This document shows positions 35,282-44,357 of a stretch of 64,000 nt of DNA, piece after piece. This stretch comes from Pseudomonas sp. 8AS (GTDB lineage: Bacteria; Pseudomonadota; Gammaproteobacteria; Pseudomonadales; Pseudomonadaceae). The position numbers and the translations under genes were made by a program. The notes beneath the pieces were generated by a model, which ran no database searches, had not been told where the DNA came from, and was given only the letters and a program-made list of their open reading frames with translations. The stretch spans positions 2,194,117-2,258,116 of the forward strand of contig NZ_LR733406.1 of NCBI RefSeq assembly GCF_902506505.1, given 5' to 3'. Each line of letters starts with the position of its first letter. Position 1 is the stretch's first letter.

Positions 35282-36196
35282 ATGAACCCACCGATCCGCA
35301 TCCTCTTCGTCGACGACGAGGAGCGCATCCTGCGCAGCCTCGCCCTGCAGTTTCGCCGTGACTACGAGGTGCTTACCGAGAGCGACCCGCGCCGCGCCCT
35401 GGAGCGCCTGCGCCATGAGCCGGTGCAGGTGATCGTCAGCGACCAGCGCATGCCGCAGATGAGCGGTGCCGAGCTGCTGGCCCAGGCCCGCGAGCTGCAG
35501 CCGCAGGCCATGCGCATCCTGCTGACCGGCTATTCCGACCTGGAGGCAGCGATCGAGGCGCTGAACGGCGGCGGCATCTTCCGCTACCTGACCAAGCCCT
35601 GGGACCCGCAGGAAATGGCCTTCACCCTGCGCCAGGCGGCGCAGATCGCCCAGAGCCAGCAGCAGCTGCCGGCGCCTGGCGCGCTGCCGGCCGTGCCGCA
35701 GACGTTGAATGTGCTGCTGCTGGATGACGACGAGGAAACCTTCGACTGCGTGGGCGCCTTCTGCATGACCGGCGGCCACCGCCTGCTGCGTGCCGCCAGC
35801 CTGGGCGAGGCGCTGCGGGTGCTCAACAGCGAGCGGGTCGACCTGCTGGTCAGCGACCTGCGCCTGGCCGGCGAGGACACCGCGCCACTGCTGAAGAGCC
35901 TGGCCCAGGCCCATCCGCGCCTGCTCAGCCTGGTGGTGACGCCGTTCTGCGATACCCAGGCGCTGCTCAAGCTGATCAACCAGGCGCAGATCTTCCGCTA
36001 CCTGCCCAAGCCGGTCCGCCGCGGTCTGTTCGACAAGGGCCTGCGCGCCGCGGCCGAACAGGCGCTGATCTATCGCGCACAGCCGCAGCAGCTGGTTACC
36101 CGCCTGGCCGAGGTGCCGCGTGAGCAGCCCGAGCGCGAGCGGGTTGGCAGCCTGCTGGGCATGCTCGGCCGCCTGCGCGAACGGCTCAGCGCCTGA
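35282..36196 (+). CDS. Tandem-receiver response regulator without output domain
   Basis: 304 aa. The first receiver (residues 5-122) has DDE, the phosphoacceptor Asp54 in VSDQRMPQMSG, and LTKPW. The second (143-260) has DDDEE, Asp192 in VSDLRLAGE, and LPKP. Both end IFRYL-[TP]-KP, as in RpfG/HupR-type receivers. After residue 265 only a short helical tail remains, so there is no DNA-binding or enzymatic output domain. The protein may work by phosphotransfer or partner binding. It is cotranscribed with the CBS kinase. Confidence 0.85.
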   Translation: MNPPIRILFVDDEERILRSLALQFRRDYEVLTESDPRRALERLRHEPVQVIVSDQRMPQMSGAELLAQARELQPQAMRILLTGYSDLEAAIEALNGGGIFRYLTKPWDPQEMAFTLRQAAQIAQSQQQLPAPGALPAVPQTLNVLLLDDDEETFDCVGAFCMTGGHRLLRAASLGEALRVLNSERVDLLVSDLRLAGEDTAPLLKSLAQAHPRLLSLVVTPFCDTQALLKLINQAQIFRYLPKPVRRGLFDKGLRAAAEQALIYRAQPQQLVTRLAEVPREQPERERVGSLLGMLGRLRERLSA

Positions 36197-36232
36197 ACCG
36201 CGGGCTTCTGCTCATCGACAAGGAGTATTCGC

Positions 36233-36439
36233 ATGGACATTCGCATGAACCCGGTCGCCGAGCGCGGCTGGCTGGTCGAGTTCGGCCACTGCGCCGTGCC
36301 GTTCAGTTCGCAAGAGGCGGCCAGCCAGTTCGTCGAACGCCTGCGCCAGCGTCTGGCGGCCCCGCATCGCCTGCCCCTGCGGGACGCCGATGGCCGCCTG
36401 ATACGGCCGCTCGACCAGCCGGCCGTGGCGCTTTCCTAG
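36233..36439 (+). CDS. 68-aa hypothetical protein downstream of the double receiver
   Basis: Starts at the ATG at 36233, behind a clear AAGGAG 8 bp upstream. It is soluble, with no cysteine pair or signal. The sequence reads as a small two-part fold (GWLVEFGHCAVPFSSQEAA, then FVERLRQRLAAPHRLPLRD region). It lies 36 bp after the response-regulator stop, so it probably belongs to the same transcript. I do not recognise a family. Confidence 0.55.
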   Translation: MDIRMNPVAERGWLVEFGHCAVPFSSQEAASQFVERLRQRLAAPHRLPLRDADGRLIRPLDQPAVALS

Positions 36440-36474
36440 TCCTAGTCCGGCCGCGCTGCGCTGCATGAAAAAGG

Positions 36475-36931
36475 CTATGTCCCAATAGCGTGTTGAATAG
36501 ACGCATGCGATGGGCGCGAGCTCTGCATTGTAGGGTGTGCCGTGCGCACCCGATGGCCTCGGGGCACCCTGCTGAGCTGATTGCCGAGGGGGCTGATGGT
36601 TTGGGTTTCGCCCACCCGGGCGAGTCACTTTCTCTTGCTCGCACAAGAGAAAGTAACCAAAGAGAAGTGCGCCCCGGCATCCGGCCCTACGCTTCGCTCC
36701 GGGTTCCCTCCCTCCGGTGTCGCTCCGGGGGCCGGCTTAAAGGGCCATCCCTGGCCCTTTAAGCCTCTTGCCGCATCCCTGCGGCTCGTCCCCCTACACA
36801 ACACCTCCACTCGGCCTCCTGACGGGGACTCGGGCTCCGAGCTGCTTGATGGCTCTTTCTTGCCGCTACGCGGATTTGCTTTCCACTCCTGCAAACCATG
36901 GAGCTGCATACAACATGCTATTGGGACATAG
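36475..36931 (+). mobile_element. 460-bp element with terminal inverted repeats, copy 1 (MITE-like)
   Basis: The left end CTATGTCCCAATAGC is repeated in inverted form at the right end (GCTATTGGGACATAG), with the similarity continuing to about 21 bp. The interior is nearly the same as the region 54064-54524 read on the other strand. It has no convincing coding potential and contains an 11-bp-stem hairpin (36627-36654, ACTTTCTCTTG/CAAGAGAAAGT). It occupies most of the 626-bp gene-free interval 36440-37065. The 10-bp direct repeat CATGAAAAAG flanks it at 36464 and 36933. Confidence 0.75.
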
Positions 36932-36936
36932 TCATG

Positions 36937-36959
36937 AAAAAGCCCCGCATGGCGGGGCT
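36937..36959 (-). terminator. Terminator of the mfd-csiV transcript
   Basis: On the minus strand AGCCCCGC-CAT-GCGGGGCT is followed by TTTTC. It lies about 100 bp beyond the csiV-like stop codon and directly against the end of the mobile-element-like repeat. Confidence 0.8.
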
Positions 36960-37065
36960 TCTGCAAAGTGCTATGCCGCAGAACCGGTTCATTCCAGCCA
37001 CTACAGCCTGCTGATTTCCGCGGTGGCGACTCTGGCGCAGCCTACAAAGAAATCGTGATCGGGTC

Positions 37066-37590
37066 TCAGAGCGGCTGGATCTTCACCAGCATGCCCAGGC
37101 TGCCGTGGTCCAGGTAGGTCAGTTCGCCGTTCTTCAGGCGGCTGCGCTGCTTCATGTGCTCGCTGCCGGTGAGCAGGCCGTCGGCGTCGAACTGGTTGAC
37201 CCAGATATTGGCGTCGATATCGACCAGGCGTTCCAGCTGGGTGAGGGCGATGGCGCCTTCCACCGGGTAGTGGCCGAACTGTTCGTTGCCGATGCTCAGC
37301 GCCGCCTTGCTCGGCACCGCGCCCAGGCTCTGGGTCCAGCCCTTGTGCAGCAGCACCTGGTAGCCGCTGCCGGGGTTGAGCTTGGCGGCGACTTCGGTCA
37401 GCGCCACCGGGCGTTCGCTGGCGCTGATCGGTTGGGCGCCCAGGGCCCAGTCGTCCGGCGCCGGCTGGCTGGCGACTACCGGCTGGCCGGCCTGGCGGAA
37501 CACGATGACCTCGATCTGGTACAGCGCATCGGCGAAGGCCGACGGTGCCAGCAGGCAGAGCAGCAGGGTGAAGTGGCGGAACGCGCGCAT
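37066..37590 (-). CDS. CsiV-family exported protein
   Basis: 174 aa with a signal peptide (FRHFTLLLCLLAPSAFADA). The mature start YQIEVIVFRQAG, the central GYQVLLHKGWTQ and the C-terminal part with LDHGSLGMLVKIQPL are typical of the CsiV family, described as penicillin-binding-protein partners/peptidoglycan-related in P. aeruginosa relatives. It begins 12 bp after the mfd stop codon, so it is in one operon with mfd. This arrangement is conserved in Pseudomonas. Confidence 0.8.
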   Translation of the reverse strand: MRAFRHFTLLLCLLAPSAFADALYQIEVIVFRQAGQPVVASQPAPDDWALGAQPISASERPVALTEVAAKLNPGSGYQVLLHKGWTQSLGAVPSKAALSIGNEQFGHYPVEGAIALTQLERLVDIDANIWVNQFDADGLLTGSEHMKQRSRLKNGELTYLDHGSLGMLVKIQPL

Positions 37591-37602
37591 GGGGTCAGTC
37601 CT

Positions 37603-40600
37603 TTAAACAGATTGCGAGAGTAGACGCTCGAGCAGAGCCTCAAGGGTATTGAAACGTTCTTCCGGGCGCTCCATCGGCACCTGGAACTTGAACATGGTGG
37701 CGCCTTCGAACTTGTAGCGCTTGGGTTGGCTCTGGATCAGCTTGATCAGGGTCAGCGGGTCGACGCAGGTGGTGGCGGCAAACTCGATGCGTCCGCCTTG
37801 CGGGCCGGCATCGATCTTCCTGATCCCCAGCTTCTCTGCCTGCAGCTTGAGCAGGGTGATGCGCACCAGGTTCTTGGTCGGGTCCGGCAGCAGGCCGAAG
37901 CGGTCGATCATCTCCACCTGCAGCTCTTTCAAGCCCTCCTCGTCGGCGGCGTTGGCGATGCGCTTGTAGAGAATCAGGCGGGCGTGCACGTCCGGCAGGT
38001 AGTCCTCGGGGATCAGCGCCGGTACGCGCAGGTTGATCTCCGGGCCGCCACCGAGCGGCTGGTCGAGGTTGGGCTGCTCGCCCTTGCGGATGGCTTTGAC
38101 CGCGCGTTCGAGCATTTCCATGTAGAGGGTGAAGCCGACCGCCTGGATCTGCCCGCTCTGGCCGTCGCCGAGCAGCTCGCCGGCGCCGCGGATTTCCAGG
38201 TCGTGGGTGGCCAGGACGAAGCCGGCGCCGAGGTCCTGGGCGTTGCTGATGGCCTCCAGGCGCTTCTGCGCGTCCTCGGTCATCTGCTTGCGCGGCGGGG
38301 TCAGCAGGTAGGCGTAGGCCTGGTGGTGGCTGCGGCCGACGCGGCCGCGCAGCTGGTGCAGCTGGGCCAGGCCGAACTTGTCGGCACGCTCGATGATGAT
38401 GGTGTTGGCGCTCGGTACGTCGATGCCGGTCTCGATGATGGTCGAGGCGATCAGCACGTTGAAGCGCTTGTGGTAGAAGTCGCTCATCACCTGTTCCAGC
38501 TCGCGCTCGCGCATCTGCCCGTGGCCGATGCCGATGCGCGCCTCCGGGACCAGTTCGGCCAGGTCGGCGGCGCACTTCTCGATGGTCTTCACGTCGTTGT
38601 GCAGGTAGTACACCTGGCCGCCGCGCAGCAGTTCACGCAGCAGGGCTTCCTTGATCGTCGGGTTGTTCTGCTCCATGACGAAGGTGCGCACCGACAGCCG
38701 ACGTGCCGGCGGGGTGGCGATGATCGACAGGTCGCGCATGCCCGAGACCGCCATATTCAGCGTGCGCGGGATCGGCGTGGCGGTCAGGGTGAGGATATCC
38801 ACCTCGCTGCGCAGCGCCTTGAGCTGCTCCTTCTGGCGCACGCCGAAACGGTGTTCCTCGTCGATGATGCACAGGCCCAGGTCCTTGAAGCGCACATCGT
38901 CCTGCAGCAGCTTGTGGGTGCCGATGACGATGTCGATCTTGCCTTCGCCCAGCTTGGCCACGGCCTCGTTGACTTCCTTGGCCGACTTGAAGCGGCTCAT
39001 CACCTCGACCGTCACCGGCCAGTCGGCGAAGCGGTCGCGGAAGCTGTTGTAGTGCTGCTGGGCGAGCAGGGTGGTGGGCACCAGCACCGCCACCTGCCGG
39101 CCGCTGTGCACGGCGACGAAGGCGGCGCGCATGGCCACTTCGGTCTTGCCGAAGCCGACGTCGCCGCACACCAGGCGATCCATCGGCTTGGCCGCGAGCA
39201 TGTCGGCCACCACCGCGTCGATGGCGTTCTGCTGGTCCGGGGTTTCCTCGAAGGGGAAGCCGGCACTGAAGGTGGCGTAGTCGGCGGCCGGGTCCTTGAA
39301 CGCATGGCCTTCGCGGGCGGCGCGGCGGGCATAGATGTCGAGCAGCTCGGCGGCGACGTCGCGTACCTGTTCGGCGGCCTTGCGCTTGGCCTTCTGCCAG
39401 GTTTCCGAGCCGAGCCGGTGCAGCGGGGCGAGGGCGTCGTCGCTGCCGGTGTAGCGGGCGATCAGGTGCAGGCTAGCCACCGGCACGTAGAGCTTGGCTT
39501 CCTCGGCGTACATCAGGGCGAGGAATTCGGCGGCCTGGCCGTCGATTTCCAGGGTGACCAGGCCCAGGTAGCGGCCGACGCCGTGGTCGATATGCACCAC
39601 CGGCGAGCCTTCGCGCAGCTCGGTGAGGTTCTTGATCACGTTGTCGCCGCCATCGCGCGACTTCTCGCGGCGACGGCGCTGCATCACGCGCTGGCCGAAC
39701 AGCGGGCTCTCGGCGATCAGGGCGATGTCGTCGAGCAGCAGGCCTTCATCCAGCGGCGCGATGCAGATGCCCAGGCGCGACTTGCTCTCGGCGAACTCCG
39801 GCCAGCCGCTGACTTCCAGCGGTTTCAGCTTGAGGCGGGCGAGCAGTTCCAGCAGCACCTCGCGGCGGCCCGCCGATTCGGCGCAGAACAGCACGCGGCC
39901 GGGGTATTCCTCGATGAAGCGACGCAGCGCCGCCAGCGGCTCGCTGGCCTTGGCCTGGATCGCCAGGTCGGGCAGGGCGCGGGCGTCGAAGCGTTCGCGG
40001 CCGACGCCGGTCTCGATATCGGCCGGGTCGGCGACCACCCGTGGCCAGTGCTTCAGGCGGGCGAAGCAGTCTTCCACCGGCAGGAACAGGTCAGCCGGCG
40101 GCAGCAGCGGGCGTTCGGGGTCGACCTTGCGCTCTTCATAGCGGCTGCGCGCATCAACCCAGAAGTGTTCGGCGGCCTTCTCGATGCCGGGCAGGGAAAA
40201 CACCTGGGTGTCGGCCGGCAGGTAGTCGAACAGGGTGGCGCTTTCTTCGAAGAACAGCGGCAGGTAGTACTCGATGCCGGCCGGGGTGATGCCGGTGGAG
40301 AGGTCCTGGTAGATCGGGCAGCGGCGGAAATCCACGTCGAAACGCTCGCGGAAGCGGCCGCGGAAATCGGTGACGGACTTCTTGTCCAGCGGGAACTCGC
40401 GGGCCGGCAGCAGGCGGATCGACTCGACCTTGTCCACCGAACGCTGGGTTTCCGGGTCGAAGGTGCGCAGGGTCTCGATCTCGTCGTCGAACAGGTCGAT
40501 GCGAAACGGCGTCTCGCTGCCCATCGGGAACAGGTCGATCAGCGCGCCGCGCACGGCGAACTCGCCGTGTTCGTAGACGGTATCCACGCAGCGGTAGCCG

Positions 40601-41043
40601 GCGGCTTCCAGGCGCGCGCGCATTTCGTCGACATCCAGCTTCTGGCCGACATCCAGCACCAGCCCGGAACCGAGCAGGAAGCGCGTTGGCGCCAGGCGGT
40701 GCAGGGCGGTGCTGATCGGCACCACCAGCACGCCGTGCTTGAGCTGCGGCAGGCGATAAAGCGCGGCGATGCGCTGGGAAATGATGTCCTGGTGCGGCGA
40801 AAACAGGTCGTAGGGCAGGGTTTCCCAGTCGGGAAAGTGCAGCACCGGCAGTTCCGGGGCGAAGAAGGCGAGTTCTTCCTGCAGCCGTTCGGCGCTCTGG
40901 CTGTCGGCGGTCAGCAGCAGGGTGAAGCGCTTGGCGGCGCTGGCGGCTTCGGCAATCGCCAGGCTCAGCGCGGCGCCGGGCAGGTTGCCCCAATGCTGCT
41001 TGCCGCTGGCGGCGGGTAGTTTCGGCAGGTGCAGTACGGACAC
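37603..41043 (-). CDS. mfd: Transcription-repair coupling factor Mfd
   Basis: 1146 aa from the GTG at 41043, where the product begins MSVLHLPKLPAASGKQHWGN, as in Pseudomonas Mfd; the longer frame to 41226 is unconserved in character. The N-terminal UvrB-like region (FPDWETLPYDLFSPH) comes first, then the RNA-polymerase-interacting domain (VVHIDHGVGRYLGL). The translocase follows (GDVGFGKTEVAMRAAF Walker A, DEEHRFGVRQKE), then the TRG/C-terminal domain. Mfd removes stalled RNA polymerase and recruits UvrA; uvrB is also in this window. Confidence 0.97.
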   Translation of the reverse strand: MSVLHLPKLPAASGKQHWGNLPGAALSLAIAEAASAAKRFTLLLTADSQSAERLQEELAFFAPELPVLHFPDWETLPYDLFSPHQDIISQRIAALYRLPQLKHGVLVVPISTALHRLAPTRFLLGSGLVLDVGQKLDVDEMRARLEAAGYRCVDTVYEHGEFAVRGALIDLFPMGSETPFRIDLFDDEIETLRTFDPETQRSVDKVESIRLLPAREFPLDKKSVTDFRGRFRERFDVDFRRCPIYQDLSTGITPAGIEYYLPLFFEESATLFDYLPADTQVFSLPGIEKAAEHFWVDARSRYEERKVDPERPLLPPADLFLPVEDCFARLKHWPRVVADPADIETGVGRERFDARALPDLAIQAKASEPLAALRRFIEEYPGRVLFCAESAGRREVLLELLARLKLKPLEVSGWPEFAESKSRLGICIAPLDEGLLLDDIALIAESPLFGQRVMQRRRREKSRDGGDNVIKNLTELREGSPVVHIDHGVGRYLGLVTLEIDGQAAEFLALMYAEEAKLYVPVASLHLIARYTGSDDALAPLHRLGSETWQKAKRKAAEQVRDVAAELLDIYARRAAREGHAFKDPAADYATFSAGFPFEETPDQQNAIDAVVADMLAAKPMDRLVCGDVGFGKTEVAMRAAFVAVHSGRQVAVLVPTTLLAQQHYNSFRDRFADWPVTVEVMSRFKSAKEVNEAVAKLGEGKIDIVIGTHKLLQDDVRFKDLGLCIIDEEHRFGVRQKEQLKALRSEVDILTLTATPIPRTLNMAVSGMRDLSIIATPPARRLSVRTFVMEQNNPTIKEALLRELLRGGQVYYLHNDVKTIEKCAADLAELVPEARIGIGHGQMRERELEQVMSDFYHKRFNVLIASTIIETGIDVPSANTIIIERADKFGLAQLHQLRGRVGRSHHQAYAYLLTPPRKQMTEDAQKRLEAISNAQDLGAGFVLATHDLEIRGAGELLGDGQSGQIQAVGFTLYMEMLERAVKAIRKGEQPNLDQPLGGGPEINLRVPALIPEDYLPDVHARLILYKRIANAADEEGLKELQVEMIDRFGLLPDPTKNLVRITLLKLQAEKLGIRKIDAGPQGGRIEFAATTCVDPLTLIKLIQSQPKRYKFEGATMFKFQVPMERPEERFNTLEALLERLLSQSV

Positions 41044-41279
41044 GGGTGGCACTACGGCTGGGGAACAGGGTCGCGATTGTAACCAAGTGCAGGGTGGCGG
41101 GCGAGCCAGCTGCGCGGCTGGGCATGCAGGCGCCGGAGCCTGCCGGGTGGCCGGTTGGCGTGCCGCCAGGCATCCGGCGGGGCTTGGCTGGGCGCTGCGC
41201 CCGCTGGTGCTCTTGCGCTGTTGCATTGCCCTGCATGGGGCGGCCTACACTGCAGCCAACCGACTCAAGGAGTGCGTCC

Positions 41280-42629
41280 ATGGTTGAACAACAGTCGTCT
41301 GCTTCTGCCGCCAAGGGGCTTGGCCTGATGGCCTGCACCGCATTGGTGGTGGGCAACATGATCGGCTCGGGGATTTTCCTGCTGCCGGCCTCGCTGGCAC
41401 CCTACGGCCCGATCTCCCTGGCCGGCTGGCTGCTGACCTCCTGTGGCGCGCTGGTGCTGGCGATCCTTTTCGGCCGGTTGTCGCAGCTGGTGCAGAAGAC
41501 CGGCGGCCCCTACGCCTATACCGAGGCGGGCTATGGCGAATTCGCCGGATTCCTCATCGCCTGGGGCTACTGGATCACCCTCTGGACCGGCAATGCCGCG
41601 GTGGCGGTGGCGCTGGCCGGCTATGTCGGCTACCTGTTCCCGGTGATCGGTGAGTCTTCGGGCTACAGCCTGTTGACGGCATTGGCGGCGATCTGGTTGC
41701 TGACGCTGATCAACGTGCGCGGGGTGAAGGAGGCGGGGGCCGTGCAGGTGCTGACCACCGTGCTCAAGCTGGTGCCGCTGCTGCTGATCGGCGTACTGGG
41801 CTGGTGGTGGGTGGAGCCTGCCCACTTCGCCGTGCTCAATCGCAGCGAACAGTCCGACCTGGCGGCGATTTCCGCGGCGGCGGCGGTGACGCTGTGGGCT
41901 TTCCTCGGGCTGGAGTCGGCCACGGTACCGGCCGGCGAGGTCGTCGAGCCAGCGAAGACCATTCCGCGCGCCACCCTGTTCGGCGTGCTGCTGGCGGCCA
42001 GCGTGTACATGGCCGTGTCGGCGGTGGCCATGGGGGTGCTGCCAGCCGATCAGCTGGCGGCCTCCAGCGCGCCGCTGGCCGATGTGGCGCGTTCGATGTG
42101 GGGTGAGGTCGGCGGCGTGCTGGTGGCTGTCGGGGCGGTGATCGCCACCTTCGGCACCCTCAACGGTTTTACCCTGCTGACCGGCCAGGTGCCCTATGGC
42201 GCCGCGCTGGATCGGGTATTTCCGCGCAGTATGGGGCGTCTGTCGCGCTTCGGCACGCCGGCCAATGCGCTGGTGTTTTCCAATCTGCTGGCCTCGATCC
42301 TGGTGGCGATGAACTTCGCCCACGGCCTGGTCGGCGCGTTCAACGCGATCATCCTGCTGGCCGTCATGGCCAGCCTGGTGCCTTACGCCTTCTGTGCGCT
42401 GGCTGAGCTGATGATCCGCCTCAAGGGCCGGGAGGGGTTGCAGGGGGCGGCCCTGTTCAAGGTCGCTCTGCTCGGTGGGCTGGGTTTTTTCTACAGCTGC
42501 TGGGCAATCTACGGTGCCGGTGCCGAGACGGTCTACCTGGGCACCCTGTTGCTGCTTGCCGGCATCCCGGTCCATGTCTGGATCAAATGGCGCAACGACC
42601 GCGCCGACCGCCGCGCGGCATCTGCCTGA
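41280..42629 (+). CDS. APC-superfamily amino-acid/polyamine transporter
   Basis: 449 aa from the ATG at 41280, preceded by AAGGAG. Twelve membrane segments. GLMACTALVVGNMIGSGIFLLPASL holds the unwound TM1 glycines of APC transporters, and GGPYAYTEAGYGEFAGFLIAWGYW follows. The overall pattern resembles basic amino acid/polyamine antiporters such as AdiC/PotE. Substrate is undetermined. The gene sits between divergent mfd and gap, where P. aeruginosa has an aromatic-amino-acid permease nearby, so this locus seems to accept different permeases. Confidence 0.88.
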   Translation: MVEQQSSASAAKGLGLMACTALVVGNMIGSGIFLLPASLAPYGPISLAGWLLTSCGALVLAILFGRLSQLVQKTGGPYAYTEAGYGEFAGFLIAWGYWITLWTGNAAVAVALAGYVGYLFPVIGESSGYSLLTALAAIWLLTLINVRGVKEAGAVQVLTTVLKLVPLLLIGVLGWWWVEPAHFAVLNRSEQSDLAAISAAAAVTLWAFLGLESATVPAGEVVEPAKTIPRATLFGVLLAASVYMAVSAVAMGVLPADQLAASSAPLADVARSMWGEVGGVLVAVGAVIATFGTLNGFTLLTGQVPYGAALDRVFPRSMGRLSRFGTPANALVFSNLLASILVAMNFAHGLVGAFNAIILLAVMASLVPYAFCALAELMIRLKGREGLQGAALFKVALLGGLGFFYSCWAIYGAGAETVYLGTLLLLAGIPVHVWIKWRNDRADRRAASA

Positions 42630-42843
42630 GCCGATGTCCGGGGGCGGCGGGCCAATTCGGTGCCTGCCGGTTCGGGGGGGCGTACTTGCCGGCTGTCCGG
42701 GCTTTTGCCGGCCCAGAACGCCTCGGGCGCTTAAGGGCGGGAGGCGGGCGCTGGGGTGGCGACAGGCGCGCATTGCTCAGGCGCGCGTGCGCCGTCATAA
42801 TGTAGCCCCTTTTTTCAGCCCCTACATGTGGAAGGTATTGCCC

Positions 42844-44292
42844 GTGACTCAGAAGCCCGACCAGTGTCTCGGTGAGTGGATCGATCGCGAAGCCCTCGCA
42901 GAAGCGATGATTCCGATGATTGGCCAGCTCTACCGCAACAACAGTGTGGTGACCTCGATCTACGGCCGTGGTCTGATCAACCGTTCGGTGATCGACATTC
43001 TCAAAGCCCACCGCTTCGCCCGTCACCGCCTGGCTGATCAGGGCGAACTGTCGGTGCACGATACCTTCCCGATCCTCAAGGCCATGGGCGAGCTCAAGCT
43101 GGGCGCCGCTTCCGTGGACCTGGGCAAGATGGCCAGCAAGTTCAAGGTCGAAGGCGCTGGCCGCAGCGTCGAGCAGTTCGTCAAGGACGAGTTGGCCGAC
43201 GTGGTGGGCAAGCAGAACGGTTCCGGCCGCGAAGGCACCGACGTGGTGCTGTACGGCTTCGGTCGCATCGGCCGCCTGCTGGCGCGCATCCTGATCGAGA
43301 AGACCGGTGGTGGCGACGGCCTGCGCCTGCGTGCCATCGTTGTGCGCAAGGGCGCGACCAATGACCTGGTCAAGCGCGCCAGCCTGCTGCGCCGCGACTC
43401 GGTGCATGGCAAGTTCAACGGCACCATCACCATCGATGAAGCCAACAACACCCTGACTGCCAACGGCAACCTGATCCAGGTGATCTACGCCAAGGACCCG
43501 AAGGAAGTCGACTACACCCAGTACGGCATCAAGAACGCCCTGCTGGTCGACAACACCGGTGTCTGGCGCGATGCCGACGGCCTGGGCCAGCACCTGGCCT
43601 GTCCGGGTGTCGATCGCGTGGTGCTGACCGCGCCGGGCAAGGGCGCGCTGAAAAACATCGTGCATGGCATCAACCATGGCGAAATCACCGCCGACGACAA
43701 GATCATCTCGGCCGCTTCCTGCACCACCAACGCCATCGTGCCGGTGCTCAAGGCAGTGAACGACCAGTACGGCATCGTCAACGGCCACGTTGAAACCGTG
43801 CACTCGTACACCAACGACCAGAACCTGATCGACAACTTCCACAAGGGCGATCGCCGTGGTCGCAGCGCGCCGCTGAACATGGTGATCACCGAGACCGGTG
43901 CCGCCACTGCCGCTGCCAAGGCCCTGCCGGTACTGAAAGGCAAGCTGACCGGCAACGCCATTCGCGTACCGACGCCGAACGTGTCCATGGCCATCCTCAA
44001 CCTGAACCTGGAAAAGGCCACCAGCCGCGAAGAGATCAACGAATACCTGCGCCAGATGGCCATGCATTCGGATCTGCAGAAGCAGATCGACTTCGTCCAG
44101 TCGCAGGAAGTGGTGTCCACCGACTTCGTCGGCTCGCGCCACGCCGGTGTGGTCGACGCCGAAGCCACCATCGTCAACGACAACCGTGTCGTGCTGTACG
44201 TGTGGTACGACAACGAGTTCGGCTACAGCTGCCAGGTGGTCCGCGTGATGGAAGAAATGGCCGGGGTCAACCCGCCTGCCTTCCCGCGCTAA
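42844..44292 (+). CDS. Glyceraldehyde-3-phosphate dehydrogenase, long form
   Basis: 482 aa from the GTG at 42844 (GAAGG 8 bp upstream); ATG at 42826, giving MWKVLP, is the alternative. About 130 extra N-terminal residues (EWIDREALAEAMIPMIGQLYRNNSV onward) precede a complete GAPDH: GFGRIGRL (about 138-145), catalytic Cys293 in AASCTTNAIVP, HSYTNDQNL, and WYDNEFGYS at the end. This long GAPDH is typical of Pseudomonas next to mfd and is thought to work in gluconeogenic or NADP-linked flux. The extension's function is unknown. Confidence 0.93.
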   Translation: MTQKPDQCLGEWIDREALAEAMIPMIGQLYRNNSVVTSIYGRGLINRSVIDILKAHRFARHRLADQGELSVHDTFPILKAMGELKLGAASVDLGKMASKFKVEGAGRSVEQFVKDELADVVGKQNGSGREGTDVVLYGFGRIGRLLARILIEKTGGGDGLRLRAIVVRKGATNDLVKRASLLRRDSVHGKFNGTITIDEANNTLTANGNLIQVIYAKDPKEVDYTQYGIKNALLVDNTGVWRDADGLGQHLACPGVDRVVLTAPGKGALKNIVHGINHGEITADDKIISAASCTTNAIVPVLKAVNDQYGIVNGHVETVHSYTNDQNLIDNFHKGDRRGRSAPLNMVITETGAATAAAKALPVLKGKLTGNAIRVPTPNVSMAILNLNLEKATSREEINEYLRQMAMHSDLQKQIDFVQSQEVVSTDFVGSRHAGVVDAEATIVNDNRVVLYVWYDNEFGYSCQVVRVMEEMAGVNPPAFPR

Positions 44293-44310
44293 GCCGCGAC
44301 AGCGTCAAGC

Positions 44311-44336
44311 AAAACGGGAGCCTCGGCTCCCGTTTT
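44311..44336. terminator. Bidirectional terminator between gap and the chalcone-isomerase-like gene
   Basis: AAAACGGGAGCC-TCG-GCTCCCGTTTT is symmetric, with A- and T-tracts on both sides. It can serve both convergent genes. Confidence 0.88.
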
Positions 44337-44357
44337 GCATTTCAGTGCCTGGTACGC

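Noticed and set aside
36490..36762. Open frames inside the repeated 460-bp element (also 54233-54502)
   Set aside because: The two copies are read in different frames, lack ribosome-binding sites and run through the hairpin sequence. They are the type of spurious hypothetical protein produced by this repeat.
37726..41019. 1097-aa open frame antisense to mfd
   Set aside because: Its composition is low-complexity Val/Gly/Ala/Gln/Asp with no domain signature. It mirrors the codon structure of mfd on the other strand, a usual artefact in high-GC DNA. The same applies to long antisense frames opposite atuF, nqrABC, uvrB, etfBA and the sigma/VWA cassette.
41044..41226. N-terminal extension of mfd up to 41226
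   Set aside because: The extra residues are Pro/Ala/Arg-rich and do not resemble Mfd, whose N-terminus begins at the GTG at 41043.
42475..42843. Longer GAPDH frame starting inside the permease gene
   Set aside because: It overlaps the permease coding sequence in another frame and reads as low-complexity shadow. A start at 42844 with a ribosome-binding site fits the family.
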